Source of the DNA: Molossus alvarezi
Taxonomy: Eukaryota; Chordata; Mammalia; Chiroptera; Molossidae
DNA length: 64,000 bases
Assembly (NCBI GenBank): GCA_037176705.1
Contig: CM073886.1
Location: 9,694,501-9,758,500 of the forward strand
Reading direction: 5' to 3'
Position numbers and translations under genes: made by a program. This document shows positions 43,501-52,326 of the stretch, piece by piece; the stretch's first letter is position 1; each line of letters opens with the position of its first letter. The notes under the pieces were generated by a model. It ran no database searches and had not been told where the DNA came from. It saw only the letters and a list, made by a program, of their open reading frames with translations.

Positions 43501-43759
43501 AGCACTGAGGCCAGCTAGAGAAGGGCGCCCAGAGCCCCAAAGCCAGGACAGAACTCACGGCAGTGCACTGCCGGAGCAGGCACGACTGCTTCATGCGCCC
43601 GGGCCCCCCGAACTTCTTCATGTCTCGGCAGAAGTGGCAGTCCCCGCACTCAGTTCGCACACAGGCCCGGCAGCGGCGGCAGCGGGTTCGGCGTCGGCGC
43701 GCTCCGGCCCCCGGCCCCCGGCTGCTCGACGACATTGGGGGCGTCAGCAACGCCGAGGG
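25527..43759 (-). CDS. FBXL19: FBXL19, CXXC/PHD/F-box/leucine-rich-repeat protein
   Basis: CpG-island-binding F-box protein of the KDM2 group; SCF ubiquitin-ligase adaptor. Exons right to left: 43759-43559, 42212-42069, 41947-41861, 41769-41551, 41048-40887, 39780-39269, 31046-30883, 30792-30631, 26032-25814, 25705-25527. All GT/AG with closing phase. From the ATG at 43,735 the protein is 674 residues. The CXXC finger has eight cysteines (19, 22, 25, 30, 33, 36, 52, 57). A PHD-type Cys-rich module covers about 60-136 ([25 protein letters not shown]). A Pro/Arg/Ser-rich linker follows, then an F-box at about 403-440 ([16 protein letters not shown]) and LRRs to the end (LLLKDS). Unlike KDM2A/B there is no JmjC domain, as expected. 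Exon 2 is open upstream of this ATG (PSALLTPP), so a longer N terminus from an unseen exon 1 is likely; I recall the human protein as about 20 residues longer. Confidence 0.96.
26033..27300. other. FBXL19 intron, left part without assignable element
   Basis: C/T-rich DNA with worn L2/L3-like wording but nothing I can assign firmly. Open frames here are short and lack recognisable domains. Confidence 0.4.
27305..27480 (-). repeat. MIR SINE remnant
   Basis: CAGATGAGAAAATGGAGGCTC, then GTCACATGACTATGAAGTAAC; reverse MIR. Confidence 0.6.
27820..28049 (-). mobile_element. Ves-type SINE, minus strand (first of a tandem pair)
   Basis: Poly-T side at left, head ending AACCAGCCAGGG at right. Directly followed by a second copy in the same orientation. 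Confidence 0.88.
28055..28280 (-). mobile_element. Ves-type SINE, minus strand (second of a tandem pair)
   Basis: Starts in T/A-rich tract; head ends AACTGACCTGAG. The two copies differ enough to be separate insertions rather than a duplication. Confidence 0.87.
28281..30630. other. FBXL19 intron, no assignable element
   Basis: About 2.3 kb without coding exon, fresh SINE or LINE that I can name. A short (TGAA)n run lies at about 30,463-30,479. Confidence 0.4.
32006..32245 (-). mobile_element. Ves-type SINE, minus strand
   Basis: T-rich tract, CCTCACCCGAGGACATTTTT, (GA)n and a head ending AACCAGCCAGGGC. FBXL19 intron 7. Confidence 0.93.
32883..32912. repeat. (AAAAC)n simple repeat
   Basis: Five or six near-perfect AAAAC units in FBXL19 intron 7. 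Confidence 0.85.
33358..33570 (-). mobile_element. Ves-type SINE, variant subfamily
   Basis: Lacks the CCTCACCC end block and instead ends TTTATTGATTTTAGAGAGAG, marking a different Ves subfamily. Duplication CCAGGACAC(T/G)GAGTTTA on both sides. Confidence 0.9.
33733..33955 (+). mobile_element. Ves-type SINE, variant subfamily
   Basis: Starts GGCCTGGCTGGTGTGGCTCAG and ends CTCTAAAAAGTCAATTAAAAA; same variant family as the copy just to its left, in opposite orientation. Confidence 0.9.
34030..34271 (+). mobile_element. Ves-type SINE, plus strand
   Basis: Starts AGCCCTGGCTGGTTTGGCTC, ends GGGTGAGGATTAAAAAAAAA. Perfect duplication GACAGCAGTCA at 34,019-34,029 and 34,272-34,282. Confidence 0.95.
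34495..34660 (-). repeat. MIR SINE remnant
   Basis: CCTCACAACAGCCATAGCAAG, GAGGCTCAGAGAGGTTAAAAA and GGGCTTAAACC are reverse MIR features. Confidence 0.65.
34760..35003 (+). mobile_element. Ves-type SINE with an expanded head
   Basis: Duplication AAGAAGGG(T/C)TAGAATGT at 34,743-34,759 and 35,004-35,020. The head carries a small internal repeat (CATGCATCCCGTGCATCAAA). Confidence 0.93.
35816..35979 (-). mobile_element. Degraded Ves-type SINE
   Basis: AAATTGATTTGAGAGAG to AGCCACCCAGCCAGGG, shorter than its neighbours and more diverged. Confidence 0.8.
36240..37275 (+). repeat. L2/L3-type (CR1-clade) LINE fragments, split by a SINE
   Basis: AAAGTTATCAACGCCTCC, CACCATTCACTCCTTCCTC, then beyond the SINE GAGCCTCAGACTTGTACATC and CCACTTAGTCACCAAATC follow the order of an L2/L3 reverse-transcriptase region. 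All frames broken. Confidence 0.5.
36669..36895 (-). mobile_element. Ves-type SINE, variant subfamily
   Basis: Duplication GTGGT(G/A)TCCCTAGTTTTA at 36,651-36,668 and 36,896-36,913. Ends TTTATTGATTTTAGAGAGAG. Confidence 0.94.
37970..38060 (+). repeat. LINE 3'-end remnant
   Basis: GTACCCTTGAAACATATATAA and CACCCCAATAAATTCAATTT resemble the 3' terminus of older bat L1 elements. Only about 90 bases. Confidence 0.5.
38061..39268. other. FBXL19 intron 7, right end
   Basis: MIR-like wording near 38,080-38,170 and 38,960-39,120, otherwise nothing I can assign. Confidence 0.4.
39269..39780 (-). CDS. FBXL19: FBXL19 exon 7, linker and F-box
   Basis: Residues about 264-434. It begins [11 protein letters not shown], has a Ser/Asp repeat ([13 protein letters not shown]) that is encoded by an imperfect GAGTCT-type hexamer run, and ends in the F-box helices before a split Trp codon. 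The F-box contacts SKP1 in the SCF complex. Exon 8 continues with CYDKRLW, after an 8.2-kb intron full of SINEs. Confidence 0.93.
40050..40460. repeat. MIR SINE remnants
   Basis: Two or three overlapping MIR-like tracts, for example GACATGAGGAAAATACGCTC and GACCTTAAGCAAGTCTTTTAAC, in FBXL19 intron 6. Confidence 0.5.
41138..41540 (+). promoter_or_regulatory. ZNF143/THAP11-like motif cluster in FBXL19 introns
   Basis: ACTACAATTCCCAGAAGCCC at 41,138-41,157 is close to the ZNF143 SBS consensus. Two related motifs start at 41,418 (ACTACATCTCCCA) and 41,495 (ACTACCACTCCCAG). The palindrome GAGCATGCTC occurs at 41,174, 41,211 and 41,531; the first and last lie exactly 36 bases after an ACTAC motif, and GAGCACTGCC lies 35 bases after the middle one. 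The cluster occupies the intron between exons 5 and 6. Confidence 0.55.
43559..43759 (-). CDS. FBXL19: FBXL19 exon 2, CXXC zinc finger
   Basis: Encodes PSALLTPP, then the in-frame Met at 43,735, then the Arg-rich CXXC finger with C-X2-C-X2-C-X4-C-X2-C-X2-C followed by two distal cysteines. KFGG and the basic run fit binding of unmethylated CpG. Acceptor CCCACAG lies at the right edge, donor GTGAGTTC at the left. Confidence 0.93.
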
Positions 43760-45030
43760 CTGTGGGTGAATGGTGACAGGGTCAGGTGGGCCCCTGGGGC
43801 CCTGACCTGGGGAACTCCTGACAGCTCCCTCCGTTCTAGGCAGCCAGAGCTCCCCCTCCTACCCAAAGACACAAGTAACATGGAGGTCACCCCTCCTGCA
43901 GGGGGTGGGGGGAACCACTCCCTCAAGGCCTATCTCTCCCAAGCAGCTCACCTGGCTCCTCTAGGAGCCTGAGAACTGGCTTCCTGACCTCACACTTCTA
44001 ACACCTCTTCAAACGCCTCCTTGACTAGCCCACTGCGGACGAAGGGACATGGGACTCTCCACTGACATCCCCACATCAAAGTTCCTTGGAAAGCCAAGGG
44101 ATCCTTGCCTGCGGAGTTGTGTTAGTTCCAACTCTTCCAATTATTCAAATGTACTACAACCCATGCTCTCTCCAACCTAAAATTCCCCAGATTTACCTCC
44201 AACACACCCACAAATTCCTGGACGGAAACTCCAGACTTTTCTTTCTCCTTCCTTTCTCTCACATACAATTACCACCCAATTTCTCTCTACCCCAAACCTA
44301 GATCTATCTTCACCAGATCCAATGGGATCCTTGCCCCAACCCCATCCCTAAAGATTCACTCTGCTGCGCAATTTCCAGAGCTCTAAGACCCTCCCTGAAA
44401 TGCTGCTTCAGAGCCCCCCCCCATCTCAATTCCTCTGTTCCCCACAGAGCTCTCTCTGCTCTAAGACATGCTCCCTCCTTTTGTATCTCTCAGGTCAATC
44501 TGGACAACCTCCTAGATTCCCTAGGATTCTAGAACCCAGCCTGACATCTTTACAAAACACAGGATGGGCTCCTACATGTATCCCCCAACCCCAGATTCCC
44601 AGGGTGCTTTCCATCCCTAATTGTCTAGAATCCCTTGGGCTACCCTTCCCATGGAAACCAAATCCTCCAGGATCCCAGCAGGCCTGGAGGGTCTCTTCAT
44701 AGCACGAGTCTTACCCCAGCTTCCCCCTTTCCTGAGACTTCCAGACCCATCTATGGGGGTGGGGAAGGGGCCCTCCAGCGCTCCAGGGGAGGGGCCTGGA
44801 GGGCGGTGACTGCAGGCAGGGATGGGGGTCTGCAAGGGGAAGCAGGATCTAGGAAGGAAGGCCAGTTCCCCAGGGTTGAGAGGTAACAGGATGAAGGACT
44901 GGAGATGAGGAGTTTGGAGCAAAGAGAGGGTGAGGCTGGGGGCGGGGAAGATAGAGAGAGGCCGGGCTAAGGATGAATGGGAGTGGGAGCTGCCCAGGTC
45001 TGGGGGTGAGAAGGAGCCGCATGAACCCAC
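43760..45030. other. FBXL19 intron 1, no assignable element
   Basis: C/T-rich, moderately GC-rich DNA. I searched it for a coding exon 1 with an ATG that would join exon 2 and did not find one. Confidence 0.4.
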
Positions 45031-45700
45031 CTCACACGTGTCCCGGGAGCCATCTCTCCCTTCTCGGCAGCTCCCGGCGGGTCGGCGGCCATCGGCGGCG
45101 GGGGGGCCGGGCGGCGCGGGGCGCGGAACGCTCAGAACGCCGGGGTCCACGGCCCCCCGAGGGCGCTCGGCCCCTCCCTCCGGCGGAGGCCGGGACGGCG
45201 GCGAGTGGAGATGGGGGACGCCGGGGGCGAGGCCCTCCCACGGGCTGCGGCGCGGCCCTTCCAGGGGGAGGTCCTGTTCTGGGGGGCTCAGTCCCTCAGC
45301 CCCCCCAGGCCAACGGGGGCTCCTCGGGCGCAGGATGCTCAGTTTCTTTCCGGGCCCCACTCAGTCCGGGGTCCGAGTCCCAGCTCCCCTCCCCCTCCTC
45401 GCCCCGCCTCTCCCCAGCGCCCCCGACCCTTTAACTGGCCCCTTCCCGGTCCCCACTGCCCAGGGGTCTAGGGCCAAGCCTGGCCCCCTCACACCGTTTC
45501 CGGGGTTCAAGCCCCGCCCACCGCCGGTTCCCGGGGAGGGGGGGGTCCCTGTAACCTGCCCCCCTCCCCTGGGCCCTCCCCTAGACTGCTGCCCCCTGCC
45601 CTACCACTATCTAGCGAACCGAGGGGGGTGAAGGAAGCTGCTCCGGCCCCGCCCCCCCAGCCTGCGTACGCCCCCGCCCTCTCCCCCTTCCCCCCCCAGC
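45031..45700 (-). promoter_or_regulatory. FBXL19: FBXL19 CpG-island promoter and probable 5' exon
   Basis: Strongly CpG-rich DNA upstream of FBXL19 exon 2. A minus-strand donor (ACGTGTGAG then GTGGGT) at 45,029-45,030 would end an exon that starts somewhere right of it. The frame that runs into exon 2 in phase 0 is open from 45,360 to the donor but has no ATG and is preceded by TGA. This exon would therefore be 5' UTR, with translation starting at the exon 2 ATG. The transcription start is not determined. Confidence 0.55.
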
Positions 45701-46051
45701 ACGCGACCCTCCAGAGATAGGGATTTAAATAAAATTTGAATAAATCCCCTTCCTCAAGCAGAAGGGTGGAAGGAAAAGGATGGAAGGAGGTAAGGAAAGG
45801 GGGAGGGGACAATCAGGGTGCCTCAGCCCCCCTGGTCCCCTGGCCCCGCGCTGCTTCGGCCCGGGGCCCTGGCTGCCTCTCTCATCCCTCCTGAGCTCCT
45901 TCCTCCTTCCTCCTCTCTTCCCCCTCCCGTCCCTCCTCCTTCCCTCCTCCTCCTCCTTCTCTTTACTCCCTCCTACTCCCAGAGGAACCCCGCCCCCTGC
46001 CTCCTCCTTCCCTCACCACTGCACTTGCTAGGACGAACGCACGCAGGGAAC

Positions 46052-47029
46052 CACGGGAGTCGTAGTCCTGCGGACCGGTGCTACCTTGGGAACAACGGAG
46101 CGCTGGGGCTAATGGGGACTACAAAGAAGATGGCGGAGGGCGTACCAAATCGGGAGCCGAGGATGCCGGGAGTTATAGTCCAGTTGCCCCAAGGCTCCCC
46201 GTTGCAGAACATACAGAAGGAGCGGGAACGATGACTACAAACAAGATGGCCTTCTCCCCCGACCCTACCTCCTTCCCAGGCACTCACACACCCTCCTGTC
46301 CACAACCCTCCGCGTGTGTGGTACCTGACGGGAGTCGCAGTCCATCTGCTGCCTTCCCGCTGCCATTTCTATGCGTCAGGAACAATGGAAAGGTGAAAAG
46401 AAACGAGGACTACAAACAAGATGGCTGAAAAGGGGCGTACAACCTGACTAGTAGTCGATCTTATGAGGTGCGATGGGAATAGTAGTTTTTCTAGTTTGCT
46501 AGTGTTCCTTAAGAATGACGAACCCGGAAGGTTAAGGAGACTACCATAAAGATGGCAGGCTACCTAGCCTTTCCCCGGCGCTTCATTCCGCCACCTTGGA
46601 CACCTCGCCCGTCTGTAATACCGAAATCCCCCTCCCGGTGGCGCAGAGCCTGACGGGAGTTGCAGTCTTCTAGTCTCCTCTCTATTCTCTTCGGTCGAGA
46701 CAATGGAAATAAAAAGGGGCGGGGACTGCCAGCAAAGATGGCGGATTAAGGAAAGGGGAGATGACAACCTGGGTTTTGTAGTCCACGCCCTAAGGCTAAT
46801 CTCTGTGAAAATTGGGTAAAGGACTACAGTAAAGATGGCGGCCTACCATTCTCCCTCTGCGCAAGGCCTCCTGGGGGACGCAGTCCTTTTAGCTTCTATA
46901 GAGAAAGGACGTAGGCTGTAGGAATGTGCACCATCGCGCGAACACGCCAAACTGTGAGCTGACGGAAACCTAGAGTCGCCCTTTCCCTGCTAACTCTTCT
47001 CAATGATCTATCGGGAAATGTAGTCCCAC
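46052..47029. promoter_or_regulatory. Alternating inverted ACTACA / AAGATGGC motif array upstream of FBXL19
   Basis: Reverse motifs of the form GGGAGTYGTAGTCC start near 46,052, 46,165, 46,325, 46,472, 46,649, 46,768, 46,869 and 47,010. Forward motifs of the form GGACTACAAACAAGATGGCG start near 46,116, 46,233, 46,407, 46,538, 46,723 and 46,821. The two kinds alternate strictly for six pairs. The first resembles the ZNF143/THAP11 core, the second adds a YY1 core (AAGATGGC). GTAGTCC and GGACTAC in each pair can form a short stem. The array lies where a divergent transcript such as FBXL19-AS1 would begin, but no transcript can be read from sequence. Confidence 0.65.
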
Positions 47030-47329
47030 GCTTTCACTCGCTAGTGGACGCGGAGACTTTATGTCATTAGTGGGGATCAGTGTGGGCAAGGGAGAAAGAA
47101 GTCTGGGCGATCCACTAATATATATAATGCCCGCCTCCCGTGCGGCGAGGACTTCATATTTCTGGAATGGTCGCGACAAGGGAGGTGTGGTTCTGACCGA
47201 AAGCACCGGCACGCTGTTGTCCCTGGGAAGGCTTGTATACCTCACACCCGATGCTTGTTCCCCCAAACCTCAGGGAATCAGTATCTCTCAAGTTGTGAGG
47301 GCTCCCGAGAAAGGGCTCTGAAGTTATGC

Positions 47330-47470
47330 AAAATCCCGGCCCCTCCTTGGGAAGTCACCAAACCTCGGTTTTCACATCTGAAAAATGGGGATAATGATAC
47401 CTACCTCGAAGCAGAGTTAGGAGTATTAAGACAATGGTCACGAAAGTGCCCAGCTCAGGGCCTGACATGG
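47330..47470 (+). repeat. MIR SINE remnant
   Basis: TTTTCACATCTGAAAAATGGGG, GATAATGATACCTACCTCG and GCTCAGGGCCTGACATG. Confidence 0.65.
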
Positions 47471-48650
47471 GAAACGAATTGGTAGTCCCTTTTTCGAGGT
47501 CCCTTCTAGCCCAGTCCTGGGATCCCAGGAATCCATCATGCCGGAAGAAGTTACCTCCTTCGAGAAAAAAAACTGGCGGGCAGGCTATCCCCATTTGAGC
47601 CGCACTCTCTCCTCCCCCTGCCCCTGCTCAGCTTGGTCCTCCAGCAACCACTACCGAGCACTGCTCCTAGGGGTCGCCCAGTCTCCAGTTGACTGAGGTC
47701 CTACTTCAATCTGTAGTAGGCGCTGCATACTGCCCAGCCTTGTCTCCAGTCTGCCTTGGAGGCATCCCCCTACACACTTCAGGTGGCAAAGCAAATGGAA
47801 CTGCTTCCCACCTCCGTGCCTTCTTACCTGCCTTCTTGCTCTTCCTGGAAAACTATTGACTTTTAACCCCAAGGCTTCCCTCTCTTCTGTGTGTAGAGGA
47901 GTTAGAGGGTCCTGTGAAAGACTTGGTGGGTCTGGTGTTTCTGTCAGAGGAAGTTAACTGCTGGCCAGTATGGTGTGAAATTCTTAATTTGCAGGGACTG
48001 AACTGAGAGTCTCCTTCTAGCTCACACTTATCAGTCAGGAAATCCTTGGCTGCCAAAGGATTGTCTCCTCTCTGTCCTCACTGTTTTAGCTTTGGCTTGC
48101 ATGATTACTTCAAGTAAGCTTGAGAACTGTTCCTTCCCTCTGACTGTTATGCCCTTCCCCTCCTCCTGTTCCACTTCTCCACCCAATTAATTATTCATCC
48201 TTCAGGTCTCTCTTAAAATTCCACTGTCCCAATGAAGCCTCCCTGTAATTCCCAGATGAGATTCATTTATTGACTCTTCCACTAGATTGTAAGTTTTACG
48301 AGGAATCCATCTCACATGTTAAGTGCTTTCAGCATCTCATTTGATCCTCATAAGAATCCTCCTGTGAGGTAGAATCCCATTTTATAAATGAGGAAACGGG
48401 GGCTTAGAACAGATGAGTGGTCGAGTTAGGATACAAACCGAAACTCCAGAACCCCTACTAATGATTGGAGCATCCACAAACTATCAAATCCAGCCCATAT
48501 GTGTGTTTAGTTTGGCATAGCAGCAACAAATTTCTCATGCAAAAATGGATTTTCACTTTCATTTGAAATTCTGAAATCTAGCAACACTGAGTCTGCTTTC
48601 CTTAACGAGAAACAGCTGGAGCTGAGCAGTGGTTGCTCCTTTTGGATAAG
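47471..48650. other. Intergenic DNA, one MIR-like tract
   Basis: A reverse MIR core lies near 48,330-48,430 (TTTTATAAATGAGGAAACGG). Otherwise no gene, exon or young repeat seen. Confidence 0.45.
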
Positions 48651-48663
48651 ATGTACTCACCAG

Positions 48664-49441
48664 CCCCAGCCTGTTTGGCTCAGCAGTTAGAGTGTTGGCC
48701 CAAGGACTGAAGGGTCACAGATTTGATTCCCAGTCAAGGGCACATACCTGGGTTGCAGGTTTGATCCCTGCCCCGTTCAGGGTTGTGTGGGAGTCAACCA
48801 ATCTATGTGTCTCTCTCACATCAATGTTTCTCTCTTCCTCTCCCTCCTTTCCAGTCTCTCTAAAAATCACTGGAAAGTACCCCCATCTTTGTAGCAGCAC
48901 TATTTACAATCGCTAAGATCTGGAAACAGCCCAAGTGCCCATCAGTAGACGAATGGATCAAAAAGCTGTGGTACATATACACAATGGAGTACTACGCAGC
49001 GGTAAGAGAGAAAGATCTCTTATCCTTTGAGACTACATGGAGGGACCTGGAAACTATCATCCTAAGTGAAACAATCCAAACAGAGAAAGACAAATTTCAT
49101 ATGATCTCACTTATTTATGGAATATAATGAACATAACAGTCTGAGGAATGGGGTAGTCCCAGAGACGCGGAAGCGGGGTACAGACTGACAATCCCCTAAG
49201 GAGTGGGGAGGTGGCGGAGGGATGAACCACAGAACTTATACGCATGTATGCATGAACAGTGGACATGGACAACAATCTGGGGAAGGGGCAGGGAGGGGAG
49301 AGGGAGGGGGGAATTAGTGGGGGAAAAAAGGAGAATCATCTGTAACAAAAATTAATCAATAAAAAAAAATTTTTTAAAATAAATAAAATAAATAAATAAA
49401 AATCACTGGAAAAATGCCCTCAGGTGAGGATTAACAACAAA
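48664..49441 (+). mobile_element. Ves-type SINE split by an L1 3' fragment
   Basis: SINE parts 48,664-48,876 and 49,398-49,441, with outer duplication ATGTACTCACCAG at 48,651-48,663 and 49,442-49,454. The insertion inside it has its own duplication, so the SINE is the older element. Confidence 0.93.
48877..49397 (+). mobile_element. 5'-truncated L1 3' end, plus strand
   Basis: About 520 bases of L1: last part of ORF2 (encoding AVREKDLLSFETTWRDLE) and the G-rich 3' UTR, then an A-rich tail. Perfect duplication AAAAATCACTGGAAA at 48,862-48,876 and 49,398-49,412. Looks young. Confidence 0.93.
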
Positions 49442-49676
49442 ATGTACTCACCAGTTCAACACATTCCCTTCATAGCTTGCTTAAGTTCTGATGTAAACAT
49501 TATTGACTCCATTCCATTAACTGAGACAACCAGAATAAGCCTATTGAGGGTTAAGACCATTTCTTACACTGTGTATTGAGTACCACAGTGTCAGGTGCTG
49601 TGCCTGCATCCACAGCTGGGTTGGTAAAGGGAAAGGCAGAGTGAGATTGCATATAAAAACATAGGAAAACTTAGCT

Positions 49677-49770
49677 CAGGCTGGGTAGCTCAGTTGGTTA
49701 GAGCATTGTCTGGATATACCAAGGTTTTGGATTTGATCCCAGGTCAGGGCACATAAAAGAATCAACCAAT
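49677..49770 (+). mobile_element. Truncated Ves-type SINE
   Basis: Head half only, ending ACATAAAAGAATCAACCAA where the next SINE begins. Confidence 0.85.
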
Positions 49771-50021
49771 GGCCCTGGCTGGTTTGTTCAGTGTTTAGAG
49801 CACCAGCCTGAGGACCGAAGGGTCACAGGTTTGATTCCTAGTTAAGGGCACATACCTAGGTTGCAGGTTTGATCTCCAGCCCTGGTCGGGGTCATGCAGG
49901 AGGCAACCAATTGATGTCTCTCTCTCCCATGGATGTTTCTCTCTTTTTCTCTCCCTCCCTTCCACTCTCTAAAAATCAATGGAAAAATATCTTTGGGTGA
50001 GGACTAACAACAACAAAAAAG
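49771..50021 (+). mobile_element. Ves-type SINE, plus strand
   Basis: Starts GGCCCTGGCTGGTTTGTTC and ends GGGTGAGGACTAACAACAAC. Abuts or interrupts the truncated copy to its left. Confidence 0.92.
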
Positions 50022-50115
50022 TTTTATCTGAAGTTCCACTGTTCTCTTACTTTCACTTCCATTCCTTTTTCTCCTGTTAAATTTAAATAAAGGTTAATGC
50101 AATGTCTTTGTTTTA

Positions 50116-52326
50116 TTTTATTTTTTTTTGGGGGGGGGGTCTGTTTTTTTTTAAATCTTTATTGTTGAATGTAAAATGTATTACAGATGTTCCACAGTTT
50201 TCCCCCATTGACCCCCTCCTCCCCACTCCCGCCCCCCTCCCGCCTTTTCCCACACTGTTGTGTCCATTGGTTATGCATATAAATTCATTGGTTTATCTCT
50301 TCCCACCCCCCCAACCCCTTTCCCTTCGAGGTTTGTCAGTCTAGCAATGAATTTGTACTTCTTAATCCTGTCACCTTTTTCACCCATTTTCCCAAGCCCC
50401 CTCCCATCTGGCAACCAACAAAATGTTCTCTGTATCTATGAGAATGTTTCTGTTCTGCCTGTTCATTTTGTTTGTATTCCATGTTGATAGATATGTATTC
50501 ATTGCCATTTTGTTTGTTCATATTTTTTATCTTTTTATTCAAAAAGACCCTTCAACATTTCATATAATAACGGTTTGGTGGTGATGAACTCCTTTAACTT
50601 TTTCTTGTCTGGGAAACTCTATATGGCCATTGATTCTAAATGACAGCTTTGCAGGATAGAGTAATCTTGGTTGTAGGTTCTTGCTTTTCATCACTCTGAA
50701 TATTTCTTGCCACTCCCTTCTGGCCTGCAAAGTTTCTTTTGAGAAATCAGCTGACAGCCTTATGGGAACTTCCTTGTAGGTAACTAGCTGCCTTTCTCTT
50801 GCTGCTTTTAAGATTCTCTCTTTGTCTTGAACCTTTTGCATTTTGATGATGATGTGTCTTGGTGTGGGCCTCTTGGGGTTCATCTTATTTGGGACTCTCT
50901 GTGCTTCCAGGACTTGCATATCTGTTTCCTTCACTAAGTTAGGAAAGTTTTCTGCCATTATTGTTTCAAACAGGTTTTCGATTTCTTGTTCTCGCTCTTC
51001 TCCTTCTGGCACCCCCAAGATGCGAATGTTGGCACGCTTGAAGTTGTCCCAGAGGCTCCTTACACTATCCTCATGTTTTTGGATTCTTTTTTCTTTTTGC
51101 TGTTCTGATTGGGCATTTTTTGCTTCCTTATATTCCAAATCGATGGTTTGCTCCTTGGATTTACATACTCTATTATTGAAGCTGTGTAAATTATTCTTTA
51201 TTTCAGTTAATGCCTCCTTCATTTCTGACTGTGCATCCATGATTTCTGACTGGTCCTTTTTTATGCTCTTGAGGCCCTCACTAAGTTCACTGAGGTTCTC
51301 ACTAAGTTCATTGAGCATCCTTAGAAGCAGTATTTTGAACTCAGCATCTGTTAGGTTGCTTATCTCCATTTCGCTTAGTTCTTTTTGGGGGGTTTTGTTC
51401 TGTTCTTTCATTTGGGACCTGTTTCTTTGTCTCCTCATTTTGGCTGCCTCCCTGTGTTTGTTTCTGTGTATTACGTAACGAGCGGTATGGGGCTAGCTGA
51501 GACCAGATGCTGCTTGTTTGAAAGAATTTAGGAAAAACCTGAAGCAGGATCCAAGACAGGCCAATCCTATGGTTAAGCAACTGGCAACAGCTTGGGTGGG
51601 CCTGAAAGTGGGGCGGGGTGGGGCGGGGCCTCAAGGAATCACCAGGGCAGGGCTACCAGTGTGAGCCAGGTTGCTGGAGTCCCAGATATGGCAGCTGTCT
51701 GCCGCCCCAGGGAAGGGCTCACCAAAGGAACAAAGGCCTCTGACAGCACATTTGTCCCGGAGAAAGCCCCCTCTCCAGCCCTCGCTCCAGTGCCAAACAG
51801 CTCAGTTCTTCCCTGTATGTCTCTGGTGACCCTCGAGCTGCCTCCCCTCCGAGCTTAGAGGGAGAGAGTCTGATAAGTCTGTGCGCGGGCCCTTTAGGAA
51901 GCTGCCTGGGGCTCCAGCCATGTCAGCTTCCCTGAGCCTCAGTTCCCGCTGGTTTTTCCAGCCAGAAGTTATGGGGATTCTCTTCCTGGCACTGGAACCC
52001 TGAGCGGGGCACCTGGTGTGGGACAGGGACCCCTCAGTCCTCAGGAAGGACCTTCCCAGCTGAGGTATCCTCCTCATTTTTATCCGCCACACGTGGGTGT
52101 GGGACTAGCCCGTCGCACCGCCACTGCCACTGCCCCTCGCGCCTCCGCCCTCCTACCAGTCTGGATGTGGCTGCTGCTTTAATTCCGTAGTTGTAGGACT
52201 TCCATTCAGCTTGATGTCAGGCGATTTTGAATGATGGTTGTTCTTTAGTTTAGTTGTAACTTTGATGTGGTTGTGGGAGGACGCGATACCACGTTTACCT
52301 ATGCCGCCATCTTGACTGGAAGTCTG
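50116..52326 (-). mobile_element. Half-L1 (HAL1-type) element, copy 1, full length
   Basis: About 2.2 kb: 5' end (GACTTCCAGTCAAGATGGCGGC) at right, roughly 880 bases of GC-rich 5' UTR, ORF1, about 400 bases of 3' UTR with AATAAA, and a tail that includes a G-run on the minus strand as poly-C. No ORF2. Duplication TGTCTTTGTTTTA at 50,103-50,115 and 52,327-52,339. Confidence 0.88.
50560..51438 (-). pseudogene. L1 ORF1 protein, half-L1 copy 1, frameshifted near its end
   Basis: 292-residue frame. N-terminal coiled coil (LNELSENLSELSEGLKS), RRM-type middle (NIRILGVPEGEERE), C-terminal domain (PRHIIIKMQKVQDKERILKA). Compared with copy 2, two bases (CT) are missing at about 50,620 and the last ~25 residues are read in the wrong frame. 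ORF1p is an RNA chaperone that coats L1 RNA in cytoplasmic particles. Confidence 0.88.

Noticed and set aside
44617..45360. 247-codon minus-strand open frame in the FBXL19 CpG island
   Set aside because: No ATG in frame before the splice donor, a TGA just upstream, and low-complexity Pro/Arg/Gly composition. Kept only as a candidate untranslated exon.
46052..47029. Possible CRISPR-like or satellite array
   Set aside because: Repeats are 15-22 bases, degenerate, in alternating orientation and unevenly spaced, in a mammalian promoter setting; they fit transcription-factor motifs better.
47110..47160. Possible Helitron start near ATATATATAATGCCC
   Set aside because: Resembles a bat Helitron 5' end only loosely and no matching hairpin and CTAG end was found.
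50843..51478. 211-residue plus-strand open frame, repeated at 54,430-55,065 and 60,930-61,565
   Set aside because: It is the exact antisense of L1 ORF1 in all three half-L1 copies; its conservation follows from ORF1, not from its own coding role.
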